Shown: in pieces, positions 53,701-62,013 of the stretch
How the letters are laid out: every line of letters starts with the position of its first letter
How positions within the stretch are numbered: the stretch's first letter is position 1
Assembly: GCF_026239695.1 (NCBI RefSeq)
Contig: NZ_JAPIVS010000003.1
Span: forward strand, 186,001-250,000
DNA length: 64,000 bases
DNA from: Pedobacter sp. MC2016-15
GTDB taxonomy: Bacteria; Bacteroidota; Bacteroidia; Sphingobacteriales; Sphingobacteriaceae
Direction: 5' to 3'
The notes under the pieces: model-generated
Told to the model about the DNA's origin: nothing
Databases searched by the model: none
What the model saw: only the letters and a program-made list of their open reading frames with translations
Position numbers and translations under genes: made by a program

Positions 53701-54898
53701 GAACCAGTCGATCTTGTTTGTAGTGAATAGTAATCACCACGAAGATACACTGAAGATCGTGGTTCAGAATTCCGGTTGCCAGTTAAGTGTAAGTCAGCTG
53801 TCGCAGATATTTGAAAAGTTTTTTGTGGTGGGCGACAAGCAAACGGAGAATTATAGCAATGGCATTGGCCTGGCTTTTACCGCAGAGCTGGTAAAACTGC
53901 TTAAAGGTCATATCAGTGCCCGCAGTGAGAATAACTGGGTAAGTTTTAAGGTGGTACTTCCCTTGCTGAATTCAGTAAAAGCACAGCCTGATGCTGCCGG
54001 CCAAAGTCCACTGGCCCATACACCATCCTACCTGCTACGTTCAATCACTGCCAGCAACGATGACCCTGAACAGCTCAGCACCAAGGAAAACAACAAGCGG
54101 GCATTAATCGCAGGTCTTGAGCAGACAGAAAAAAAATTTATTCTGATCGTGGAGGATGAGCCAGCAATACGTTATTTGCTGAAGGACTTGCTGGAAGAAA
54201 ACTACATTGTTTACGAAGCGGAAAATGGAAAACAGGCGATAGAATTGATGATGATCATTACGCCCCACCTCATTATCAGTGATGTGATGATGCCTGAAAT
54301 AAATGGCCTCGAATTGTGTAATAAAGTAAAAAATTCTGCTGAAACCTGTCACATACCATTTATTCTGCTTTCAGCCAGAAGTTCAATTGAGCAAAAAACT
54401 GAAGGATATGACGCCGGGGCAGACGCCTATATTCCTAAGCCCTTTGACACCATGCATTTGTTGGTCAGGGTTAGAAAGCTGCTGGAATACCGGCAGCGGC
54501 TGCACGATATTTTTAAAGATGAAAATCCAATTGCCGGACTGGAAGAGAAAAATCTTGCCGATGAAGACAAACGATTTTTAGACAAGCTGGTGCAGGTGAT
54601 CGAAGAAAATATGGAAGACACGGAGATGGACGTTTTTTATTTGGAGTCAAAGATGTCGGTGAGCAGAATGCAGATTTACCGTAAACTGAAAACGCTTTCG
54701 AACATGACGCCTGGCGAGTTTATTAAACATATCCGTTTGCACCATACTGTGCATCTCCTGCAAACCACACAGCTGAGCGTTTCGGAGATTTTTTACCGGT
54801 CAGGATTTAACAATCAGAGTCATTTTTACCGGGAATTTAAGAAACGCTTTCAATGCTCGCCCAGTGAATACCGGGCACAACAGAAGATTCATGTCTGA
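50768..54898 (+). CDS. Hybrid two-component system sensor/regulator (HTCS)
   Basis: A 1376-residue single-chain regulator. Order: signal or anchor, about 14 Reg_prop/propeller repeats (residues ~30-680; SIFQDSRGYLWVGTMNGVGK is one), a Y_Y_Y domain (~690-790), one transmembrane helix near 800, and HisKA with His852 in FFTNITHELQTPLTLI. HATPase, a receiver with Asp1172 in LIISDVMMPEINGLEL, and a C-terminal AraC domain (VSEIFYRSGFNNQSHFYREF) follow. HTCS proteins bind oligosaccharides in the periplasm and activate polysaccharide utilisation loci, here most likely the neighbouring genes. Confidence 0.96.
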   Translation: MMRSLFLLLLVGISLMVYSQKNVPAGDKIIPDLLFDRFSNKEGLPDNRIRSIFQDSRGYLWVGTMNGVGKYDGYGFKKYDSQAGHSGISGNWAFALCEDAAGNIWMGTLNGLNVFDTRKEKFKSYKNIPHDHSSLFSNKITALHFDPSGKLWVGTKDGLARFDPLTNKFQTFKQYPLQSYISKIIKSEGDQIWIATAAGMVQYNTKTNVSNFYRLNLKPDPYGNYFWSLMEEKGDLYIATATQGLIRLGYDAQTGRYLQFDELKIFHEQDLSHTEVFDLCKSPSGDLWLATDRGLVRIQKPGTTSARLHLYKNNPLNAQSLSHNTVYQVFIDRTNNLWCGTEMGLNKLDLNALSFQYFTFQDSGSEDQVRSIYSVNGKDIWMGTARNAIYKYNLVQNTTETFRLSKFPQAFNSHRSIYVDSQNQVYMGTLGGALALNQQQPGSSQKISEGAAVFAFLKDSKGNLWLGKNDGLLQIKKDGTRVNYMHDPKNPYSLSSSFVRSIYEDHNGKIWVGFETSGLSYFDPLTDRFTRVAGNRAGEHVAGNIIYSIVEHPRNVIWAGSEAGLNKLTLQEGQHGPYQVRIKNYFEKDGLSDKSVNGILTEKGNFLWISSIRGLSRMDIAKEQFEPYLPTLNFSFSCAYKFSSHQLMFGTSDGVLIFDPDKISSSHVLPEVMISDLKLFNKEVTIDSAYNGEVILKQSLNHSREISLGYKNNVFTLGFIGLHFSDPANNSYAYQMEGFDQDWIYTTAAERSITYTNLDPGTYYFKVKAANKFGKWNQRPAVLKINILPPPWKTWWAITGYLILLTGLTLILTRTVMRRSKQRNALETERLLRQKDVAIHQEQLSFFTNITHELQTPLTLINGSIERFFYRNSGMGNQPKEAYFLSVVHQQSSRLTYLVNQLLDFRKAEAGHLKSQESYLDVSSLLSNIAGLFVPLCDQKNLDYTIEVEPGIVGWMDKDKLEKIIFNLLSNAFKHSDLNQSILFVVNSNHHEDTLKIVVQNSGCQLSVSQLSQIFEKFFVVGDKQTENYSNGIGLAFTAELVKLLKGHISARSENNWVSFKVVLPLLNSVKAQPDAAGQSPLAHTPSYLLRSITASNDDPEQLSTKENNKRALIAGLEQTEKKFILIVEDEPAIRYLLKDLLEENYIVYEAENGKQAIELMMIITPHLIISDVMMPEINGLELCNKVKNSAETCHIPFILLSARSSIEQKTEGYDAGADAYIPKPFDTMHLLVRVRKLLEYRQRLHDIFKDENPIAGLEEKNLADEDKRFLDKLVQVIEENMEDTEMDVFYLESKMSVSRMQIYRKLKTLSNMTPGEFIKHIRLHHTVHLLQTTQLSVSEIFYRSGFNNQSHFYREFKKRFQCSPSEYRAQQKIHV

Positions 54899-55037
54899 TC
54901 AAACAGACGTCTTTCCCTAATTGCCGGCAGCTTTCATTTTGGGTCTTTTGTCTGGCCATAATGTCCCTCTTGAGATCATTTTGGGTGATTGAATCATCGA
55001 CATTTGATGATGTATTCTAACCTAAAATATAAGCCAG

Positions 55038-57947
55038 ATGAAGATTTTACTGACATTTTTGTTGGTTGCCGGTATGGTATGCCGGACGACCGCACAGACT
55101 TCAACAGTTGCTGGTTTGCGTGCATTGCCCGCTCCTGATACCAGCGTGATTTACCAGACAACAGATTTTGGTGGAGGATTGTGGAATTATTCAGCCGTCA
55201 CGGGCGCGATAGATAATACAGGGACGATCCTGGTAAACACAGCAACGGGTGGCAGGTATAAAAGAATATTTGACGGAGCGCTGAACATCCGATGGTTTGG
55301 CGCCAAAGGGGATGGGCTGACCAATGACGTCCCCGCCTGGGATCGTGCCAAAGCTGCCCTTCCGCCGGAAGGAGGAACAATATACTTTCCAAAAGGTAAA
55401 TATATGTCGGATGCCACTGGATGGAGGGTATACAGAAGTAACCTCCATATCAAGGGTGATGGTATGGATGCTACTTATTTGATTACCCCGGAGCCGAGTA
55501 ATGCTTTCGGCCTTCAGCTGGCACCTTACCGTGACGCGGGTTGGAGTCTAAATCCCGCAACTCTTTATACTTATTTGGATACCGCTGCGGTTGGACAGGG
55601 CGATATCAGACTGAAGCCAGGTCAGGATAAAACTTTGCTGAAGAGACATACAGTGCTTTTTTTCAATGCCGGAGCCAATTATTATGACCAGTTCTATGGA
55701 GAATTTCAGGTCATAGATACCCTGATCGGGGATAAATTGTTTTTCAGATACAATTTTGCCAGGGATTATACAGCAGCGAGGAGCTCTTGGAATGGAATGC
55801 TGCTGGCGCCTTTTACACCACCGGCGGTGAATTCCACTGCGGTTGCAGAAATCCAGTCGCCCCCTGCAATGAACAATAATGTGGCGATATCACTGGGAAA
55901 CGATCTCTACCAGGTTACTGCTGTTTCACGCAATAATGTAACCCTGAGGAACCTGGGAAAAGGTAATGGAACCGAGATCATCCCGGCAGGTACGAAGGTG
56001 TATAAGGCGAGAGCGATATATCTGACACCCTCCACAGCTTACAATACTACCGTCGAAGACCTGACCATTGATGGGCACAGGAATGGTCTGGTGGTATCCA
56101 ATTCTGTAAAAAGCTATTTTAACCGCATCAGGTTAGTATCGCATAAGGGATTGACTTCTGAAGGATTATGGCTGGACGGAGACGGTGGCAGAGATATGTT
56201 TTTAAATAATAGTGAGGTGTACTCTGATGGAGTACGAAATTCGCAGATGGCACGCAGCTTCGGCGATATCAAATTCAAAACCACGAAGTTCTGGCAATCT
56301 ACACTTGACTTTTCAGAGTTCAACTACAACTTCGATGTGGAGGATTGCGATATACATTTGCATAAAATCAACAATGTAACGCTGAATTCAGCAATTAATG
56401 TCGGCACTTCTACCACTAACGGCAGGATTTTTAAGAACAGGATATCAGCATCAGATGCCAGCAACGTAATAGCTGCAAGCGATATCCAGGGTTTTAAGGC
56501 ATCATCACGTGCAGCAATGGTAATCAGCAACAATATCATCTATGCGGACCGCTGTACAAATGGTATATCGGTATACACGTCCGGAACCGTTGCCATTGAA
56601 GACAATACGATTATCGGCAACATTGTAAACATTTTCGGATATTCAGGTGCGTGGCCCTACGGAGCCACCAATCAGCTTACAGAAGGTCAGAGGTTTGTAT
56701 TCGGATCAGCAATATCGATCAGAAGAAATACTTTTGTTGGTTATGCAGAAACTTTTATGGCCCGGACAGATCCTATCAATATCGATGTACAGGACAACTA
56801 TGTGAACAGATTTGGGCCTGCATGGTACCCTGATGCCAATGCGCCTAATCTGGGCAATATTATCCGGGGAAGTGTGTCCAGTATAAAACCTACACTAACG
56901 GTACCAGCTGAAGTGATGATATTTAAAAATAACCTGTTTAAGGGATGGAATTATACACAGTTTTCTTTCAACCTTCAAAGGCCGCTGGATGATAGGGTAG
57001 ATGTATCCAATAACCGTTTTATTGATCAGACCGGTACCTACCGTGCCGACAAAGATTTTGTGATCAAGCTCAGGGATGCTGATGCAATGGTTTATGGTGA
57101 TATCAACTACCTCCCTATGCAGAAAAATCAGGAGCTCGACTGGAAGGTGTATACCACTCTTGTGAAAAACCTGGGGGGCAAATTGGAAACCATTGATACG
57201 CTGACAGGGAAGGAGCTGCTTCAGGAAATTTACAGCTTTAATCTCCGCAATAAAATAGAAATGATAAATCCGCTGCTTGGGGATGCTGCTGCATCCAGGA
57301 TCCCCATTCTGGGTTGGGAAAAACCCATGTATAAGTATTTTGCCAGTAAGACTTTTACACCAGCTGACTTCAGCAAAAATGCCGGCTGGAAAGGGGACGG
57401 AAGTACAAAATATGGCGTGGTTGGGCAGGTACAGGATTTCGATTTCAGGGATGTTGGGCTTTTTGTGAACCTCACCGCTGCGGGTGTTTCTCCCCTGGAA
57501 ACGTATATTGGGGGCTATGGCAGCGATAACTCTGCGTACTCAATCCGAAAAAATGGATCTGTTTTAACGGGTTTGGGAATGGCCGTAATAGATAGCACCT
57601 TTACGGAGCAGCCTGGATTTATCTTTTCCGGTCAGGCCACAGGCCGGCAGCTCAATTATATCGATATGGCAAACCGGCCCGCACGTTACAATACGGTGCT
57701 CAGGAACCAGCTGGTATCTAGGGGGCAAATCAATCTGACACTCTTAGCGCAGGGAGCAACGCAATTAATCAATACCAGATATTTTTCGTCTGCCACTGTA
57801 GGTTGTTACGGTATTACTAAATATCTGAGCTTAAGGGAAGTGAGGAGGCTTAACCAGGTTATTTACAAAGCCATGCTGGCATTGGGAAGAAGTGTACAGG
57901 TGAACCCTGATAACACACCCATTGATGACAATGATCCTCCTGGTTAA
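55038..57947 (+). CDS. Secreted right-handed beta-helix protein (pectate lyase 3-like)
   Basis: A 969-residue secreted protein (signal MKILLTFLLVAGMVCRTTAQ). It begins its catalytic-type fold with IRWFGAKGDGLTNDVPAWDR and GGTIYFPKGKYM, the classic start of Pectate_lyase_3/GH28-like beta-helices. Many N-x-I and N-x-F turns follow, up to about residue 700. The C-terminal ~200 residues form a separate domain. It probably cleaves or binds a polysaccharide chain; the substrate is not predictable. It starts 139 bp after the HTCS stop on the same strand. Confidence 0.82.
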   Translation: MKILLTFLLVAGMVCRTTAQTSTVAGLRALPAPDTSVIYQTTDFGGGLWNYSAVTGAIDNTGTILVNTATGGRYKRIFDGALNIRWFGAKGDGLTNDVPAWDRAKAALPPEGGTIYFPKGKYMSDATGWRVYRSNLHIKGDGMDATYLITPEPSNAFGLQLAPYRDAGWSLNPATLYTYLDTAAVGQGDIRLKPGQDKTLLKRHTVLFFNAGANYYDQFYGEFQVIDTLIGDKLFFRYNFARDYTAARSSWNGMLLAPFTPPAVNSTAVAEIQSPPAMNNNVAISLGNDLYQVTAVSRNNVTLRNLGKGNGTEIIPAGTKVYKARAIYLTPSTAYNTTVEDLTIDGHRNGLVVSNSVKSYFNRIRLVSHKGLTSEGLWLDGDGGRDMFLNNSEVYSDGVRNSQMARSFGDIKFKTTKFWQSTLDFSEFNYNFDVEDCDIHLHKINNVTLNSAINVGTSTTNGRIFKNRISASDASNVIAASDIQGFKASSRAAMVISNNIIYADRCTNGISVYTSGTVAIEDNTIIGNIVNIFGYSGAWPYGATNQLTEGQRFVFGSAISIRRNTFVGYAETFMARTDPINIDVQDNYVNRFGPAWYPDANAPNLGNIIRGSVSSIKPTLTVPAEVMIFKNNLFKGWNYTQFSFNLQRPLDDRVDVSNNRFIDQTGTYRADKDFVIKLRDADAMVYGDINYLPMQKNQELDWKVYTTLVKNLGGKLETIDTLTGKELLQEIYSFNLRNKIEMINPLLGDAAASRIPILGWEKPMYKYFASKTFTPADFSKNAGWKGDGSTKYGVVGQVQDFDFRDVGLFVNLTAAGVSPLETYIGGYGSDNSAYSIRKNGSVLTGLGMAVIDSTFTEQPGFIFSGQATGRQLNYIDMANRPARYNTVLRNQLVSRGQINLTLLAQGATQLINTRYFSSATVGCYGITKYLSLREVRRLNQVIYKAMLALGRSVQVNPDNTPIDDNDPPG

Positions 57948-57950
57948 TAT

Positions 57951-59471
57951 CTATTTCAAAGGAGGTTCAAACACTTCAAATGAGGCTATAGGTACTGGCC
58001 CGTCACCAATGGGGATAATCTCCAGGGTATGCGGGCCATTGCTGATCCCCTGAAGAACGGTGGTTTGGTACTCCCGGGATTTATCGGTTCCCAAAATGGC
58101 AGTATACACAGGTTGGTACATTGGTACTGCTGACCATTTTACCTCGAAGCCATTGGGTGTAGCAACTTTGAATGTTTTCCTGATGCGGGAGAACATGATG
58201 TCATCCGGCTGGATGACTACTCTTCCTGATCTGGAAGTAAAAGGTATAGTGCTGATTCCTTCACCATCAGCTCCGGTTACAGAACCAGTAACGCGGTATT
58301 TGAACACCGTACTGTCGGGGCTGATTTCATATATCTGTAGTTTCCAGTCTTCACTGATCAGTGGTCTGGCATGTGAAATTTGCCTGATTGCGGGCCACCA
58401 TGTACCCGTACCTGTACTCGGGCGAGTGATAGCATAGACGGTATTGCCGCTCTTGACGGCTTTACCGTCCAGTAAGATCTTCAAACTTCCTGTGGATTTG
58501 ATCTGCAGGGGATGGCCCCAGTTGATATCAACTCTGTTGCCTGTAAAACTTAACTTCAGGCTGCTTTCTTTGGAGCTGCTGAGGATTGCAGCATTATCGA
58601 TCTTCCAGTCTTTGCCGCTGAGGGTAATTGCATTTGGCTGTTCCTGGTCCAATGCTGTAACTGCATTGTACCGGCGTACATTTCTATACCAGTCTGATGG
58701 AAACAAAGGGTTGTATCTGATATGGCGGCATACCAGTTTTCCCAGGAGCCAGTTGCCGTTGCGGTTGGGGTGAACGCCGTCTCTGAGCAGGTCGGTTGGT
58801 TTCAAATGATTTTCTTCCAGATACTGGGGCCACTCATTTGCAATGTCTGCCAGTTCCAGGCCATAGCGGCTGGCGATGTACAGGAGGAATTTTGCCTGGT
58901 TCTCATCGGATTTAGTTTGTGCTGCATTGATATGATGGTTCATCAGCAGTACATCGGAGGTGGTGTAACGGCGTACATTGCTAAAAATTTCTTCCAGTTC
59001 ACCAGTTCTTTCCCCGCCATAAACATGGAAAATAATCAGGTCGGCATAGGCTGGATAAAGGTCATGTACCGCAGTGCGTACCAGATGGTCTGCCGTGAAG
59101 CCCCCTATAGCAAGGTTTTTTACCTCTATATCGGCATCAGGAAACTGCTGCTTAAGATTTGTCGTTATTTCCGCCGTAAATCCTGCACTGCCAACGATCG
59201 ACTGTCCGTAGATGAGTACGCTCACTTTATTGTGGCGCTCGCGGCTGCTGGTTTGCAGCAGGGAAGCACTGCGCTGTAGGCGGGCGCCAAAAAACGCTTG
59301 ATTTAGAGCCGGTTTTGGTAGCGGCATCGTATCCATCGGAGGATGCAGGGTTTCATATTTCTGGAGTGCTTTTTTTTCGGCACTGCCCTGTGAAAAGGCT
59401 TGTTCCTGCGCCTGGGAGCTGGACACGAGCGTAATATATAACAGTGCTGTATAGAATCGGTTTATTTTCAT
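57951..59471 (-). CDS. Secreted SGNH/GDSL-type hydrolase
   Basis: A 506-residue secreted protein. VSVLIYGQSIVGSAGFTAEI holds the block I-like serine, and LLRDGVHPNRNGNWLLGKLV the Asp/His block. A beta-sandwich region of ~250 residues follows. SGNH enzymes in such loci are usually carbohydrate esterases (acetyl or feruloyl). Its start overlaps the end of the upstream beta-helix gene by four bases, so the two are co-translated. It converges with the other beta-helix gene, 3 bp away. Confidence 0.85.
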   Translation of the reverse strand: MKINRFYTALLYITLVSSSQAQEQAFSQGSAEKKALQKYETLHPPMDTMPLPKPALNQAFFGARLQRSASLLQTSSRERHNKVSVLIYGQSIVGSAGFTAEITTNLKQQFPDADIEVKNLAIGGFTADHLVRTAVHDLYPAYADLIIFHVYGGERTGELEEIFSNVRRYTTSDVLLMNHHINAAQTKSDENQAKFLLYIASRYGLELADIANEWPQYLEENHLKPTDLLRDGVHPNRNGNWLLGKLVCRHIRYNPLFPSDWYRNVRRYNAVTALDQEQPNAITLSGKDWKIDNAAILSSSKESSLKLSFTGNRVDINWGHPLQIKSTGSLKILLDGKAVKSGNTVYAITRPSTGTGTWWPAIRQISHARPLISEDWKLQIYEISPDSTVFKYRVTGSVTGADGEGISTIPFTSRSGRVVIQPDDIMFSRIRKTFKVATPNGFEVKWSAVPMYQPVYTAILGTDKSREYQTTVLQGISNGPHTLEIIPIGDGPVPIASFEVFEPPLK

Positions 59472-61810
59472 TTCTCAGTTTTTAAGATGCCTCTCGTAAT
59501 AATGGTTGTATATCCCGCCACCTTACCAGTTTGGTAAGGGTTTTCTATATGGATAGTAGTATTGTTTTCAAAGAGGGTACCGAGGATACCCGGGTATAGT
59601 GGATCGGTTTTTCCTTCAGGTTCAGTGCCATCGTTGAAGAATGCCTGACGGCTGACGATGCTGCTTTTAAGAGAACCGGGATGAAAGGCCTGCAGGGTGT
59701 TGTTCCTGATTTCTACACCAGTAGTGCCCGTACCCAATAAAGGTTCTGTTTTATTTTTAAACAACCATATAGCGATATAGGACTGTCTTCTGCCATCCGT
59801 ATTGATCACATGGTTATTGCTGATATAAAAATTTGATGTCAGGTTGTACCTGTTGATATTTAACCTCTGGTCGGAGCGGATATATATTCCCTCAGAATTG
59901 AGGAGCTGATTTCCGCTGATCACCACATCGTCGCCCCCCGAATAGAACCAGATCCCGCGGTTATTGTCCTGTAAAATATTATTCAGAATTAGCATATGTT
60001 GTGCTGACCATTGTGTGAGCACATACTTGCTGCCGGGAGCAGGGATGATATCCCAGGGCCTGCTGATAAAAATTGTGGTGTCATTATTCCCTTTTATCAG
60101 ACGCTGCTGCCCGGTGCCAGTACCGCTGACGATCTTTATGCTGTAGTTGGCGGGATGAACTGCGTATTGCCAGTCGGTACTCACCCTATCTGTCAGGTCC
60201 TGAAATTCTTTTTTGGTATCAGTGACGCTTGTGGCTGTAGCATTACTGATCATTCCCGCATTCTGCTGATGGGCATTTCCACCCTGGCTCAGTATAGTTT
60301 CACCCTGGTTTGCGTTTTTGATAGCGGCACCCCTAACTTTGAAAGTGTTGCCGGTGACCACGATATGCGAGGTATAATCCATGCTCAGTCCTCCGGTTTC
60401 ACCTTTTGATTGTTGATTGCCATTCCTGATAAAGGTGTTATTTGCAAAGACCGCATGGTGACAGCCATTTGCTCCGAACCTTCCGGCGTTGTACTCCATC
60501 GTATTATTGCTGAAAATAACCTCGGAGGAATTTTTTAAGTCCCAGGGCCATGTACGGGTTGGGGCATTGATATTTCTCACCCCGGTGGTACTGCTTTTAA
60601 AGGTACATCCTGTGATGAGCAACTGATTGATGCCGACCATTGCCATACCCCAGCCTTTATCGAGCTCAAAAACACAATTTTTGAAGGCAAGCCGCGATCC
60701 TCCCTCGGGCATATTTTTGATGGTATGGAGGAAGCTGCCACTTTCATTCACGTTTCTCAGTGTGATATCCATCATGCCGCTATTACTGATCCCTCCGGGC
60801 CATACCATGCCCATTCCCTCAGCACGGCTGTCAGGCCAGCCCAGTGTCCAGCCATACGATGCCTTGACGCGTTCTGTGGAAAATGGGGTGCCATATCCAT
60901 AGAGGATTGTTGTCTGCCCCGGTCCCTCTCCGCGAATGACCACGCGCGACCGCATCGTCAGTCCACTGCCAGCAGCATACATTAGTTTATAATTTCCTGC
61001 GGGGAGATAGACAACACCACCACTGACGGCAGCAAGATCGATAGCTTCCTGAATTGCTGCACGGTCGTTCTTCTTTCCGTCACCAGATGCCTTCGTTTTT
61101 AATCGTGGATCGGTTTTTATATTATAAACGTTGCTGTGAAAATCAAAAGCTGCGGCCCAGGGTACCTCAAAACCGAAAGGATCAGCTCCAGGTTTGAGTA
61201 CCCTTATCGTATCTTCCAGCAACGCTTTTCCATATTGCCCTCCATAACCGTTTGTAATGCTCAATTGATACAATGCTCCGGGACTGAGATTTTCAGGGGC
61301 AGTCACTTTAATCTCAAATTCTGAACCCAAAGCAGGCACAGTAAGGCTCGGCAGTGCGTGGTCTAAAGGGATAAATGTAACCCTGGACTGTACGTTTTTA
61401 ACAGACATATTCCTGCCATATACACTAAAGTTTGTACCTGGTTGGATCGCATTGAATTGCGACACTATCGGGCGTGCCCGGTTAATAAATACAGTTTTGC
61501 TGAACTGGCCATTGCTGGAAACCGATACCGCGTAAAGCCCGGCCGGTATGTTCGCGGGAAGTTTTACAGCCGCAAAGTTTGCTGACAACTGAACGGCCTG
61601 AAGTCTGCTGCGGGAGCGCAGTGTTTTCCCGGATCCATTAAGGGTACTGAGCCAGAACTTTGGTTCGATGCCGAAAGCATGACCCTGTAAACTGAAAGTT
61701 TCTCCGGGGCGGGCAGTTTCACTGTGGTTAAAAATCACAGGCTGTGCCTGGCTACCCCGGACATACAGAAAAGCTGTGAAAAATATCAGGAAAACCGCGC
61801 TGTATCTCAT
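59468..61810 (-). CDS. Secreted beta-helix carbohydrate-active protein
   Basis: A 780-residue secreted protein (signal ending GSQAQ). An N-terminal region of about 220 residues with Ig/TIG-like strands (FNHSETARPGETFSLQGHAF) precedes the beta-helix. The helix starts with the GDGKKNDRAAIQEAIDLAAV and GGVVYLPAGNYKL pattern and carries turns such as ITGCTFKSS and ISNNHVIN. It resembles GH28/pectate-lyase-superfamily proteins. It overlaps the SGNH gene by 4 bp and is divergent from susC. Confidence 0.83.
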   Translation of the reverse strand: MRYSAVFLIFFTAFLYVRGSQAQPVIFNHSETARPGETFSLQGHAFGIEPKFWLSTLNGSGKTLRSRSRLQAVQLSANFAAVKLPANIPAGLYAVSVSSNGQFSKTVFINRARPIVSQFNAIQPGTNFSVYGRNMSVKNVQSRVTFIPLDHALPSLTVPALGSEFEIKVTAPENLSPGALYQLSITNGYGGQYGKALLEDTIRVLKPGADPFGFEVPWAAAFDFHSNVYNIKTDPRLKTKASGDGKKNDRAAIQEAIDLAAVSGGVVYLPAGNYKLMYAAGSGLTMRSRVVIRGEGPGQTTILYGYGTPFSTERVKASYGWTLGWPDSRAEGMGMVWPGGISNSGMMDITLRNVNESGSFLHTIKNMPEGGSRLAFKNCVFELDKGWGMAMVGINQLLITGCTFKSSTTGVRNINAPTRTWPWDLKNSSEVIFSNNTMEYNAGRFGANGCHHAVFANNTFIRNGNQQSKGETGGLSMDYTSHIVVTGNTFKVRGAAIKNANQGETILSQGGNAHQQNAGMISNATATSVTDTKKEFQDLTDRVSTDWQYAVHPANYSIKIVSGTGTGQQRLIKGNNDTTIFISRPWDIIPAPGSKYVLTQWSAQHMLILNNILQDNNRGIWFYSGGDDVVISGNQLLNSEGIYIRSDQRLNINRYNLTSNFYISNNHVINTDGRRQSYIAIWLFKNKTEPLLGTGTTGVEIRNNTLQAFHPGSLKSSIVSRQAFFNDGTEPEGKTDPLYPGILGTLFENNTTIHIENPYQTGKVAGYTTIITRGILKTEK

Positions 61811-62013
61811 TCTTGGGATTTATATCTGGTCTACAAAAGTAGAAATCAGCTGATTCAAAGAGGTGTACAGTACTTGCAAAATTGTGTACAGGCGTCCCGA
61901 AATACAGACTTAATGAAATGATTACCAGAGTACATAAGAATGTTACCTGAGTACAACCGAATCATCAGTCCTCTCAATACATTTGACTCGAAACCAAATA
62001 AAAAATAAACTGT
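61811..62013. promoter_or_regulatory. Divergent promoter region between beta-helix operon and susC
   Basis: A 203-bp gene-free gap that must carry the promoters for both directions and is the natural binding place for the neighbouring HTCS regulator. I could not resolve individual -7/-33 elements or a clear repeat operator. Confidence 0.4.
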